Assembly: GCA_947178475.1 (NCBI GenBank)
Contig: CAMWYM010000017.1
Span: forward strand, 1-36,558
Source of the DNA: an uncultured Clostridium sp.
Lineage (GTDB): Bacteria > Bacillota > Clostridia > Lachnospirales > Lachnospiraceae
DNA: 36,558 nucleotides
Direction: 5' to 3'
Under the pieces are notes generated by a model. It was not told where the DNA came from and did not search any database. It worked only from the letters and a program-made list of their open reading frames with translations. The translations under genes and the position numbers were made by a program. Below are positions 25,243-33,900 of this stretch, piece by piece (position 1 is the stretch's first letter; every line of letters starts with the position of its first letter).

Positions 25243-25986
25243 TTGCAATATCCTAAAAAGAAGGTAAAGTGGATTTCCGACGATACGGATATTGCCTATG
25301 CAGACGGAAAAAGAGTATATGCACGGTCAGTTGGAGAAACGGTAATCACTGCAAAGTGCAATGGAAAATCTTATACCTGTAAGATAAATGTACTGCCTCT
25401 AAAAACAGAAGAAAAGGTAGAAATAAGTTCAGAAAATCTTGTAATTAAATATGGAGAAAGTGCCCCTTTAACCTTAAACAATGTTAGTGATAGGGTTGCC
25501 TGGATTTCTGGTAATACTGCAATTGCCTATGCAGACGGAGAAAGAGTATATGCACGGTCTGTCGGAGAAACCGTAATTACGGCAAAATGTAACGGGAAAT
25601 CTTATTTTTGTAATGTTAAGGTGGTTTCGGGGGAAACAGATGAATTTACAGAAGATGGAATCTATACAAGTAAGGATAAAGTGGCATTATATATTAAAAC
25701 ATACCACAAATTACCTAACAATTTTATTACAAAAACTCAAGCGAGAGAATTAGGATGGGAAGGAGGTTCGCTTCTTTCCTATGCACCGTATAAATGTATC
25801 GGTGGAGATTATTATTCAAATTATGAGAAAACATTACCTGAAAAAGAAGGAAGAAAATATTACGAATGTGATATCAATACGTTAGGTGCGCTGAAAAGAG
25901 GTGCAGAGAGATTAGTGTATTCAAATGATGGGCTGATTTATTATACGTCAGATCATTACGAGACGTTTATTAAGTTGTATGAATGA
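25243..25986 (+). CDS. C-terminal part: Big_2 repeats plus barnase-type ribonuclease domain
   Basis: The frame is open from about 25159 and could start only at a TTG (25243) without a ribosome site, so it is probably translated only if the upstream frameshift is bridged. Two near-identical Big_2 repeats (each with AYADG-x-RVYARSVGETVITA) lead into a microbial ribonuclease domain closely like barnase: TYHKLPNNFITK, ELGWEGGSL, SIGGD-like CIGGDYYSNYEKTLP, then ECDINTLG. All catalytic positions are kept: Lys27 (codon 25732), Glu73 (25864), Arg83 (25897), Arg87 (25909) and His102 (25954), in barnase numbering. It would be an exported RNase toxin. The barstar gene overlaps or abuts its stop. Confidence 0.88.
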   Translation: MQYPKKKVKWISDDTDIAYADGKRVYARSVGETVITAKCNGKSYTCKINVLPLKTEEKVEISSENLVIKYGESAPLTLNNVSDRVAWISGNTAIAYADGERVYARSVGETVITAKCNGKSYFCNVKVVSGETDEFTEDGIYTSKDKVALYIKTYHKLPNNFITKTQARELGWEGGSLLSYAPYKCIGGDYYSNYEKTLPEKEGRKYYECDINTLGALKRGAERLVYSNDGLIYYTSDHYETFIKLYE

Positions 25987-25997
25987 GGGGAATGGCA

Positions 25998-26249
25998 GTG
26001 AGGAAAGTATTGGATTTTAAAGGTATAAGGGACAGAAAAGAACTTCATAAATATTTAAAGGACGTATTGGAATTGCCAGATTATTACGGAAACAATCTGG
26101 ATGCACTGCATGACTGCATGGAAGAGAAAAAGGAAACTTTTTGGATAATAATATATCATTTTGAGGAATTAAAAAAAGAATTGGGTGAATATGCGGAGAT
26201 ATTGATTCAGGTGTTTACAGATATGGGAGTCAGGATTGAACTCATGTAA
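25998..26249 (+). CDS. Barstar-family ribonuclease inhibitor (immunity protein)
   Basis: Small cytoplasmic inhibitor that blocks the active site of barnase-type RNases. The order of elements matches barstar: KVLDFKGIRDRKELHKYLKD, then LELPDYYGNNLDALHDCM (the barnase-binding helix and loop), then a strand and helix ending AEILIQVFTDMGVRIELM. An ATG at 25983 overlaps the toxin stop (ATGA) and an ATG lies at 25992. I prefer the GTG at 25998 because GAGGGG (25985-25990) is 7 bases away and the product then begins like barstar. The pairing with the RNase directly upstream makes it the immunity partner. Confidence 0.9.
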   Translation: MRKVLDFKGIRDRKELHKYLKDVLELPDYYGNNLDALHDCMEEKKETFWIIIYHFEELKKELGEYAEILIQVFTDMGVRIELM

Positions 26250-26267
26250 AATAATATACTATATTAT

Positions 26268-26302
26268 AAAATCGGACAGGAAAGCTGTCCGATTTTTTTT
26301 AT
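26268..26302 (+). terminator. Intrinsic terminator after the toxin-immunity pair
   Basis: Arms 26268-26279 and 26285-26296 (AATCGGACAG against CTGTCCGATT) with a 5-base loop end in a run of eight T. It cuts the barnase-barstar unit off from the secretion locus. Confidence 0.93.
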
Positions 26303-26351
26303 GGAAATATCTAATTGGAATAAAAAGTAAATGAAAGCGGAAATATAGTTG

Positions 26352-26386
26352 GTTTTCCAATGGAAAAACTAGATATATAATATAAC
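26352..26386 (+). promoter_or_regulatory. Candidate promoter with palindromic operator for the T7SS locus
   Basis: A perfect TATAAT (26376-26381) lies 17 bases after TTTTCC, a poor -35. That -35 is the left half of a perfect 7-base inverted repeat TTTTCCA-A-TGGAAAA (26353-26367). A palindrome on a weak -35 suits a regulator site. Both the regulator and the promoter's use are inferred. Confidence 0.4.
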
Positions 26387-26410
26387 AAAAATAGTACGGA
26401 GGATAAAAAC

Positions 26411-28603
26411 TTGAATCATAAAAAACTATTAAAGATAACTTTGTTCTTTATATTGTGTATCATATCTATAATCATTGGGTTGTTTTTCGGTTATAAGCTT
26501 GGCATAGGTAATCAAAAAGATATTATCACATTGCCGGTATCTAAGCAGCTTGACGTTAAGACGATTGCGATTGTAAATCTGGATGAGGGTATTGTAAGTG
26601 ATGAAGGCGTGGTTAATTATGCAAATGATTTGATTGATTACACAAATGATAATTTAGTCAGTACGAGTCTTGAAGATGCTAGAAACGGTGTTGAGGAAGG
26701 TCGATATGCAGGATATGTAATAATTCCTGCCACGTTTTCAAAAGATATTCGTAGTATAAATGAAACGCCGGTTGAGTCTCAGATACAGTATGCAATAGGA
26801 GCAAATCTTAGTGGTCAAGCGGGACTTGCAGCCATGAGTAATATTTACTTGATGATGAAGAACTTAAATAATAATGTCAGTTATATGTATGTGGATAGTA
26901 TTTTAAATGAATTTCATTTGGCTCAGGACGGAGTGGACGAAATACTGAAAAATGGGAAAATGGTCAGTGATGTAGTAAATGAGGTGACACCAGAGGATAT
27001 TAGTTCAAGAGTAGATTTTCCTTCAGAAAAGCAGATGGAATATCAACCAGGAAATATAGACTTTAGTAGCTATACGCAAAATAATATGGATTTGATATCG
27101 GATATTAATAAAGTATATAGTGATGGCTATGAAAAGAGTAAAAAGGAAAAAGAAGATTTGACTGCTGCGGCAAATGTATTAAAGGAGGGGATTTCTGATA
27201 CAAATTCAAAACTACAAGATGTCAATATAGAAGTAGATTCAGAGGGGAATTATGTATATGACTCAGAGTTACAGCAGCTTTCGGACTGTTTAAAAGAATA
27301 TAACACTGGACTGGATGCTTCTACAGGTACTATTAAGGAAAAGATAAAAACCGCAAATAAAGTATTAAAAGAATCTGAAACAAAAATAGAGGACATCGAA
27401 ACCTGTTATTCAGATACTGTAGATAAATATAATGACGCTTTAATAAATGCGATTAATATGCTAAATGGGGAGCTTACAGAAGGTAAATACACTTTAGATT
27501 TACAGCAGCAGGAATTGGAGCAGTGTACTAAAGATGGAGCGATAATTGAAGGATTACTGGTAGTTACATATTCTGAAGAAAATAAAAAGGAATATAGACT
27601 GGTAAAAGAAAATGGGGCTGTAGATACAGAAGCTATTTATACATTGTTGAAAGACGTGATTGCCAATGAAAAGATAAGATATAAATCAAAGAATGGAAAA
27701 AGGATTACCAATGTAGATGAAATATTAGAACAGTTAAATTCTATTATACCGCAATATGGAAAAGATAGAGTGTATAAGAAAGATGAAAATGGAAATTACA
27801 TAGAGCAAGAAGTGTCTATCATCTCAAATCTGACCAAGCTTGAGAAGGAAATTACAGCTCAAAGAACTATATTGGAAGCTCTCGAGAACAATGAGATTTT
27901 ACAAGTTGATACTGAACAGATTATACAGAATGTAAAAGAAAATGTTGTAGATAAATTATCAGATAACGCAAAGAATATTGCAAAGTCCATAAGTGATGAA
28001 TATGAAAAAGAAACAGAGAACTTGACAGCATTTCAAGTTGGAATAACCGATTATGATCCGTTTGCCTATATTAATCAGGATTTACTTAAGGAGAAATATT
28101 CAGCATTAAATGTAAGTACTTCCGGTTTAGAGGAGATAATTCGTAAAAAAGATTCAGAAGATATGGAAGCAATGAACACTATTTATTCACAATATAGTGA
28201 AAATATCATGCTGTTACGTGATAGTGTTTCTTCGGCAGTTGATGCTTCGAACAAATTGGTAGAGGACGGTTTAAAGGAGGCAAAAGATACATTAAGTGAA
28301 AAAAATAACCGAAACGAGGAGCTTTTGGGAAATTTTGCGCAGAAATTGCAATATACAAGAAATGGCAGTCTGGGTAATTATCGGGTTTATCAATTTATTG
28401 TAGATCCGTTTGAGGAAAGAGATGTAAGCCCTGAAAGTAGTGAATTGCTGCAGGAAGAAATAGTATCAAAGCCTCGCAATACTATATCAAAAAGTGCAGT
28501 CGTTTATGGAGTGGCGACGGTTGCTGGAATACTTGTTTTGGCAATTGTTCTGATGATTTTAATAAAGAAGAAGCAAAAGAAAAATGATAATTATAATTTG
28601 TAA
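26411..28603 (+). CDS. EsaA/YueB-like type VII secretion membrane protein
   Basis: A 730-residue protein with one membrane helix at each end (about 8-28, LFFILCIISIIIGLFFGYKL; about 697-719, VATVAGILVLAIVLMILIKK) and a long extracytoplasmic helical middle. After the first helix comes the segment TIAIVNLDEGIVSDEGVVNY and VEEGRYAGYVIIPATFSKDI, as in the YhgE/Pip and EsaA/YueB family, which spans the Gram-positive wall in type VII systems. S. aureus EsaA (about 1000 residues) has several C-terminal helices; this one has a single one. A TTG start is preceded by CGGAGG at 7 bases. It is the first gene of the T7SSb run. Confidence 0.75.
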   Translation: MNHKKLLKITLFFILCIISIIIGLFFGYKLGIGNQKDIITLPVSKQLDVKTIAIVNLDEGIVSDEGVVNYANDLIDYTNDNLVSTSLEDARNGVEEGRYAGYVIIPATFSKDIRSINETPVESQIQYAIGANLSGQAGLAAMSNIYLMMKNLNNNVSYMYVDSILNEFHLAQDGVDEILKNGKMVSDVVNEVTPEDISSRVDFPSEKQMEYQPGNIDFSSYTQNNMDLISDINKVYSDGYEKSKKEKEDLTAAANVLKEGISDTNSKLQDVNIEVDSEGNYVYDSELQQLSDCLKEYNTGLDASTGTIKEKIKTANKVLKESETKIEDIETCYSDTVDKYNDALINAINMLNGELTEGKYTLDLQQQELEQCTKDGAIIEGLLVVTYSEENKKEYRLVKENGAVDTEAIYTLLKDVIANEKIRYKSKNGKRITNVDEILEQLNSIIPQYGKDRVYKKDENGNYIEQEVSIISNLTKLEKEITAQRTILEALENNEILQVDTEQIIQNVKENVVDKLSDNAKNIAKSISDEYEKETENLTAFQVGITDYDPFAYINQDLLKEKYSALNVSTSGLEEIIRKKDSEDMEAMNTIYSQYSENIMLLRDSVSSAVDASNKLVEDGLKEAKDTLSEKNNRNEELLGNFAQKLQYTRNGSLGNYRVYQFIVDPFEERDVSPESSELLQEEIVSKPRNTISKSAVVYGVATVAGILVLAIVLMILIKKKQKKNDNYNL

Positions 28604-28648
28604 AGTGACAAATTTTAATTATAAAAAATACGGAGAGGAGGAACCATT

Positions 28649-28930
28649 ATGCTAAAAGTAGATTATGATGCAATGGAAACGGCTGCAACGACATTAGCGG
28701 ATCAGGGTGATACATTTGAAACATGTATTGAAACTATGGGTACTGTGATAAATGGTCTACCAGATATTTGGGAAGCTGAGACATGTACGCAGTATGTAAG
28801 CGACTTTAATGAGGCTAAAAAAACCCTTACGGATGTAAGGGATCTTATCAAAGATATGTCTGATCAGATGAAGCAGATTTCTAAGAATTTCCGTGATGCA
28901 GACGAAGATATGAAGAAGCAGATGCAGTAG
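28649..28930 (+). CDS. esxA: WXG100-family secreted protein (EsxA-like)
   Basis: A 93-residue, helix-turn-helix, cysteine-poor protein of WXG100 size. The turn carries W41-E-A43 instead of the usual W-x-G, at the expected place after LPDI. The C-terminal helix (KKTLTDVRDLIKDMSDQMKQ and on) fits the family. Such proteins are secreted as dimers and needed for T7SS activity. GAGAGGAGG is a strong ribosome site, and a terminator-like hairpin follows directly, which suggests that this gene is expressed more than those after it. It sits between the EsaA-like and EssA-like genes. Confidence 0.88.
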   Translation: MLKVDYDAMETAATTLADQGDTFETCIETMGTVINGLPDIWEAETCTQYVSDFNEAKKTLTDVRDLIKDMSDQMKQISKNFRDADEDMKKQMQ

Positions 28931-28936
28931 AAAGGG

Positions 28937-28972
28937 AGAGCCGGAAGGAGAAATAACCTTGCGGCTCTTTTT
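28937..28972 (+). terminator. Attenuator-like terminator after the WXG100 gene
   Basis: The 12-base arms 28937-28948 and 28957-28968 pair with one mismatch, followed by five T. The next gene's ribosome site (GGAGG, 28973-28977) follows at once, so some read-through must feed the rest of the operon. Confidence 0.75.
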
Positions 28973-28988
28973 GGAGGAATGTAGATGT

Positions 28989-29393
28989 ATGGAAAATAGT
29001 GAACTAGAATTGAATGTTCTTTCTTTGGAGGAGCAGGAAAAGACAGCCACTTCCCTAGAGGATATATATGGATATAAGGTGCTTACAGAAGAATTTCAAG
29101 TACAGATCGATCACTATAATCAACAAAAAAAACAGGAACAACAAAAAAATTTGGAGTATGTTTTTACAAGAGAACCACGGGATATGGTGACGACAGCTTA
29201 TTATACTGTTATGAATGCTCAGATAAGTACAGTGATTGGCGTAGAATATGAGGAAAATGAAGTAAAGAGTGATAGTATCCTTGTGATTTTAGGCTTTACT
29301 GTTTTAGGAGCCTTTGTCTCAGGATTAATATGGGCAATTATTGAACATAGAAAGAAAGGAAAGAGAAAAAGTGAAGATTATGATAACCGTTGA
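28989..29393 (+). CDS. Single-pass membrane protein, EssA-like by position and shape
   Basis: 134 residues with an acidic, Gln/Glu-rich N-terminal part that probably forms a coiled coil (about residues 30-60, including QIDHYNQQKKQEQQKN), one membrane helix at about 97-119 (ILVILGFTVLGAFVSGLIWA) and a basic tail (EHRKKGKRK). EssA of T7SSb is a small protein with one C-terminal membrane helix between EsxA and EsaB, and this gene has that place, size and topology. Direct sequence likeness is not clear to me. I take the ATG at 28989, 11 bases after GGAGG, not the TTG at 28959, which lies inside the preceding hairpin. The end overlaps the next gene. Confidence 0.55.
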   Translation: MENSELELNVLSLEEQEKTATSLEDIYGYKVLTEEFQVQIDHYNQQKKQEQQKNLEYVFTREPRDMVTTAYYTVMNAQISTVIGVEYEENEVKSDSILVILGFTVLGAFVSGLIWAIIEHRKKGKRKSEDYDNR

Positions 29394-29625
29394 GATTCCG
29401 GCATCAAATTTTATGCTAGACATTCAGGTTAATCAGAGACAGAGGATTAGAACAACTCTCAGGGTGCTGGCAGAGAATAGAGCAGAGTTTCGCCCTTTTG
29501 CTGATAATTTGATTGTTAGAGTGAAAAGTAACGGACGAAGGATTTCTACTGAACAGACATATGAGGATGCTGATATTTATAATGGAACAGTAATATTGCT
29601 TGAAAATTTACCGAAAGAGATTTGA
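29371..29625 (+). CDS. esaB: EsaB/YukD ubiquitin-like protein
   Basis: About 84 residues with the compact beta-grasp pattern of YukD/EsaB: first strand ITVEIPASNFMLDIQV, a helix starting RTTLRVLAEN, later strands NLIVRVKSNGRRIS and GTVILLENLP. The family is a cytoplasmic regulator or structural part of T7SSb and does not conjugate like ubiquitin. GTG 29371 and ATG 29380 are both possible starts. AAGGA/AAGAG upstream favours the GTG. The start overlaps the end of the EssA-like gene, so translation is probably coupled. Confidence 0.75.
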   Translation: MKIMITVEIPASNFMLDIQVNQRQRIRTTLRVLAENRAEFRPFADNLIVRVKSNGRRISTEQTYEDADIYNGTVILLENLPKEI

Positions 29626-29650
29626 AAAAATAAGAGGAGATACAAATATT

Positions 29651-30916
29651 TTGACAGAACAGATAATTATAGTAAATAAAAAGAAATCAGAATTAAATGC
29701 AAGGAATAGTTTCGATTACGAAAAAATAGTGCAAAATGCAATGAATTTAATTCCTTGCAGCTATGAGGAGAAAGAAGAGGAAATTATATTTCAATATGAG
29801 TGTGAGGGTTTTATTTGCAGTAATTCATTAAAGAAGGAAGATAAGTTAAATCAGATTCAGTTTCTGGTGAATTTTGCAAGATTATATGATTTACATTTGG
29901 AATATAATATAAAATTTTCAACGGATAATATTTATTATGATGAGAATTACATGCCTTGCGTAAAAGAGAGGGATTTATATAAAGAGGGGGAAAGGGCTGA
30001 TGAGGAAAGATTTCTATTCCTCTATAAAACGTATATTGGAGCGGTTTTGGGAAGCGATTATACAGTGACACAGCTACAGGAAAGTGGTTTGGAGATATTG
30101 GAACAGAATATTGCTTTAAAACCATTTGTCCGTGCTAAAACAAAAGAAGATATAGTGGAGCTCCTAAGAAAAGAACGGAAGAGGATTTACGAAGACCAAA
30201 AGAACAATATGGTATGCATAAGCAAAAAGGAAAATCAGTTAAAGAATATAGTATTGATTGCTGGACCGATATTGTTAGTTGTTGTAATTGGCATATTAAT
30301 ATATTATTCAGTATTTTTAAATCCATATCAGAAAAAAATCATTGCAGCAAATGAAGCATATGTACAAAAAAAGTATGTGGAGTGTATTGATAACCTCAAG
30401 GAAATTGACATGGATGATATGAATATAAATACAAAGTATATTTTAGCTTTTTCCTATGCAAAAAGTGAAAGTTTGGAAAAAGAGGAAATAGATATGTTGA
30501 CCTCACGGCTATCTATCCATTCAAATGAAAGAGAATTGGAATATTGGATTTGTCTTGGGCGCATGGATGTGAAAATGTCAGAGAGTCTGGCACAATCACT
30601 ATCAGATGATAAGCTTCTGATTTATGCTTATTTAAAGGAGTTAAACCAGCTGCAAAATAATACCTCTATGGACGGAGAAGAAAAACAGGGGAGAATAAAA
30701 CAGTTGGAGGATGCCATTAGAAGTCTGGGGGATAAATATGCGCCGGAGAATGAGGAAACAATTTCTGATGATGGGACTCCTGCTTTAGAAACAACAGAGG
30801 TAATGGTGGATGAAAATATGCAGATAAATCAGGAGGCGATAGAGTCAACAGAAGTTGTAGAACCAACAGAAGCGGATATACAGGAAACAGGAGATACAGA
30901 AGAGGTTAAGGAATAA
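29651..30916 (+). CDS. essB: EssB/YukC-like pseudokinase membrane protein
   Basis: 421 residues with the EssB layout: a cytoplasmic N-terminal pseudokinase-like domain (residues about 1-195, with QIQFLVNFARLYDLHLEYN), one membrane helix at about 199-222 (AGPILLVVVIGILIYYSVFL) and an outer helical domain (about 225-365, TPR-like YVECIDNLKEID and ILAFSYAKSESL). An acidic low-complexity tail rich in Glu and Thr ends it. EssB contacts EssC and scaffolds the T7SSb membrane complex. The TTG at 29651, after AAGAGGAG, gives a better N-terminus than the frame opening at 29600, which would overlap esaB. It ends 10 bases before essC. Confidence 0.82.
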   Translation: MTEQIIIVNKKKSELNARNSFDYEKIVQNAMNLIPCSYEEKEEEIIFQYECEGFICSNSLKKEDKLNQIQFLVNFARLYDLHLEYNIKFSTDNIYYDENYMPCVKERDLYKEGERADEERFLFLYKTYIGAVLGSDYTVTQLQESGLEILEQNIALKPFVRAKTKEDIVELLRKERKRIYEDQKNNMVCISKKENQLKNIVLIAGPILLVVVIGILIYYSVFLNPYQKKIIAANEAYVQKKYVECIDNLKEIDMDDMNINTKYILAFSYAKSESLEKEEIDMLTSRLSIHSNERELEYWICLGRMDVKMSESLAQSLSDDKLLIYAYLKELNQLQNNTSMDGEEKQGRIKQLEDAIRSLGDKYAPENEETISDDGTPALETTEVMVDENMQINQEAIESTEVVEPTEADIQETGDTEEVKE

Positions 30917-30926
30917 GGAGCGAAAT

Positions 30927-33900
30927 GTGGAAGAAAAAGTATGGAATTTTCAAAGAGAAAAAGATTTTTGGATAACGGGAAATAGAGAATATCGATTTGC
31001 AAAAATGAAATTAGATATTGGAAATATGGAATTACATATTAAGGGAGAGAGATTGACGATATGTAATCCGGATCATATAGAGATAATATTAAATGGCTTG
31101 CCAATCAAGGAGGAATGCTGCCTTGTGCAAAAGGGAGATGAATTATTCTTTGCAGGATATACGATAACCTTTTTTGAACAATGGATTGAAGTAATGGGGA
31201 ATTTGGAACGGAAAGACTGCTCGTTAATTGAAGTTGCAGGACAGCAGAATAGGTTTCAGGGATATCCGTATTATAAGCGATCTCCTCGAGTTATATATAC
31301 AATACATGGTGAAAAAGTGGATATCAAAGTTCCACCATCCAAAAAGGTGATGTCAAAAGACGGAATTCTACAGATGATTATTCCTACGCTATCTACGTTG
31401 GCGTTTACCATTTTAATGGGTGTTGTGATGAAGCGAGGAGCATATGTTTATATGAGTGCCGGTATGACAATTATAACTACGATTTTTTCGGTAAAAAAGT
31501 TTATTGCGGAAAATAAGGAAAATAAAAAGCAGAATTTGGCAAGAGAAGAATTATATGCGGACTATCTACTGAATGTTCGAAAAGAAATACGGCAAAAAAG
31601 GAAGAGAGAGAGGGAAGCTTTGGAATATCAGGCACCGCCGGTTGAAAAGATTCAGGATATGATTAGAAGTTATAGCAGCCGCTTGTATGAGAGAACACCT
31701 TTGGATGGAGATTTTATGACAGTGAATTTAGGATATTACAGTGGGGTATCCCAGATTGCAGTTGCCTATGGACGGGACAATCTAGAGGTAGAAAAGGATA
31801 AACTGGTAGATGAGGCAAAAAGGGTTGTATCTGATTACGGAAAAATAGAAAAAATACCGGTTAATGTAGATTTGAAAAATGCACATTTAGGACTGGTGGG
31901 AAGTAAAAAAAATATTCATGAGCAGTTGAAATGTTTAATTATGCAATTGACCTTTTTTCAAAGCTATCATGATTTACAAGTTATCTTGATACACAACGAA
32001 GCTTATAAGGAGGATTTTTCTTATCTTAGGTGGTATCCCCATTTGAGGATTCAAGCATTAAATGTAGTTGGTGATATATATAATGAGCAGGTAAGGGATC
32101 AGATTTTAGGAAGCATTCAGCAGATATTAAAAGAAAGAAAACAAAAAATGGAGGAGGAACATCAGGAAACAGTCTTTACCCCTCACTTATTATTTATTAT
32201 CGATGAGCCTAAGTTTGTTTTAAACCATGCTATTATGGAATATTTGCAATGTGCTACCGGTGAATTGGGGTTTAGTTTAATTTATACAACTGATCAGCAT
32301 GCCAACCTTCCGGAAAATATAAAGACAGTCTGTATTCTGGAAAATGTAAATGACGGAAGACTTTTGCTAGAAGAAGGGAGGCGGATTAACCGTACATTTC
32401 AGTTAGACCATGTAGCAGGAATTCAATTGGAAGAAACAGCAAGAACACTAAGTGCAATTGTGCATGAGCAGGGAATTAGCAGTAAGATTCCGGAATCCAT
32501 TACCTTTTTTGATATGTATAAGATTGAACATCCGGAGCAATTAAAGGTAAAAGAGCGATGGAAAAAGAACCAGTCTCATAAATCATTGGCGGTACCATTA
32601 GGAGTAAGAGCGGAGGAGGACTATGTTGAACTCAATCTACATGAAAAAGCACACGGCCCCCATGGATTAGTGGCAGGAACCACAGGCTCCGGAAAATCCG
32701 AAATTGTGCAGTCCTATATTTTGTCATTAGCTGTAAATTTTCACCCACATGAAGTTGGATTTTTATTGATTGATTATAAAGGCGGAGGAATGGCAAATCT
32801 TTTTACCAGGCTGCCCCATCTGCTGGGTACTATTACGAATCTTGATAAGGCAGAGAGTATGCGTGCAATGGCCTCCATCAACAGTGAACTGAATAGAAGG
32901 CAGGAATTGTTTTTAAAAAACAATGTAAACCATATCAATGGATATAACAAATTGTTTAAATTAGGAAAAGTGGAAGAACCCCTGCCTCATTTGTTTTTAA
33001 TTAGTGATGAGTTTGCAGAATTAAAAAAAGAACAGCCAGAGTTCATGAGTGAATTGATTTCCACAGCGAGAATCGGACGAAGCTTGGGAATTCATCTGAT
33101 TCTGGCAACACAGAAACCAAGCGGAGTTGTGGATGATCAGATTTGGACTAACAGTAAATTCAAATTGTGTTTGAAGGTACAAAATGCCGGGGACAGTAAA
33201 GAAATGTTAAAAACACCGGATGCTGCAAATATTACACAGGCAGGAAGAGCATATCTTCAGGTGGGGAATAATGAAATATATGAATTGTTTCAGTCTGCAT
33301 GGAGCGGGGCTGTCTATGGGGGAGAACAAACCGAAGAGGAAAAGGAGGATGACAGGGTTTATGCGATTAACAGTTTAGGACAGGGGGAGCTGATTAATCA
33401 GGATCTCAGCGGACCACAGGAAAGTAACCAGATTAAGGATACGCAGCTTGATGTGATTGTAAAGCATTTGCAGGAAATTTATGAAAAGGAAGATGCAGTA
33501 CCTGTTATGAAGCCTTGGCTGCCATCTCTGCCGGCTCCAATGTGTTCGCCTTATACAGGGGAAGTAAAGGACAGCAGTAGTTTTATAACCCCCGATTATA
33601 CTTTGGGTATCGGTATGGTAGATGTACCTGAGGAGCAGAAACAGGAAGAATATATTCTGGATTTCATCAAAAATGGTCATCTACTTTATATGGCATCCAG
33701 TGGTTACGGCAAAACAATGTTTTTAGCAAATATCATTATGGGAATGTCGATAAAAAATGCAGTCAGATACCTTAATTTTTACATATTAGATTTGGGAAAC
33801 AGTGCGTTGATACCATTAAAGGGTTTACCTCATGTTGCAGACTATATGGGTCTGGATGATATGGAAAAAATAGAAAAGTTCCAGAAATATATATTAAATG

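Noticed and set aside
25243..25986. Independent gene starting at TTG 25243
   Set aside because: There is no ribosome site, the start falls inside an Ig repeat, and the upstream -1 frame matches the missing strand, so it is the second half of one gene.
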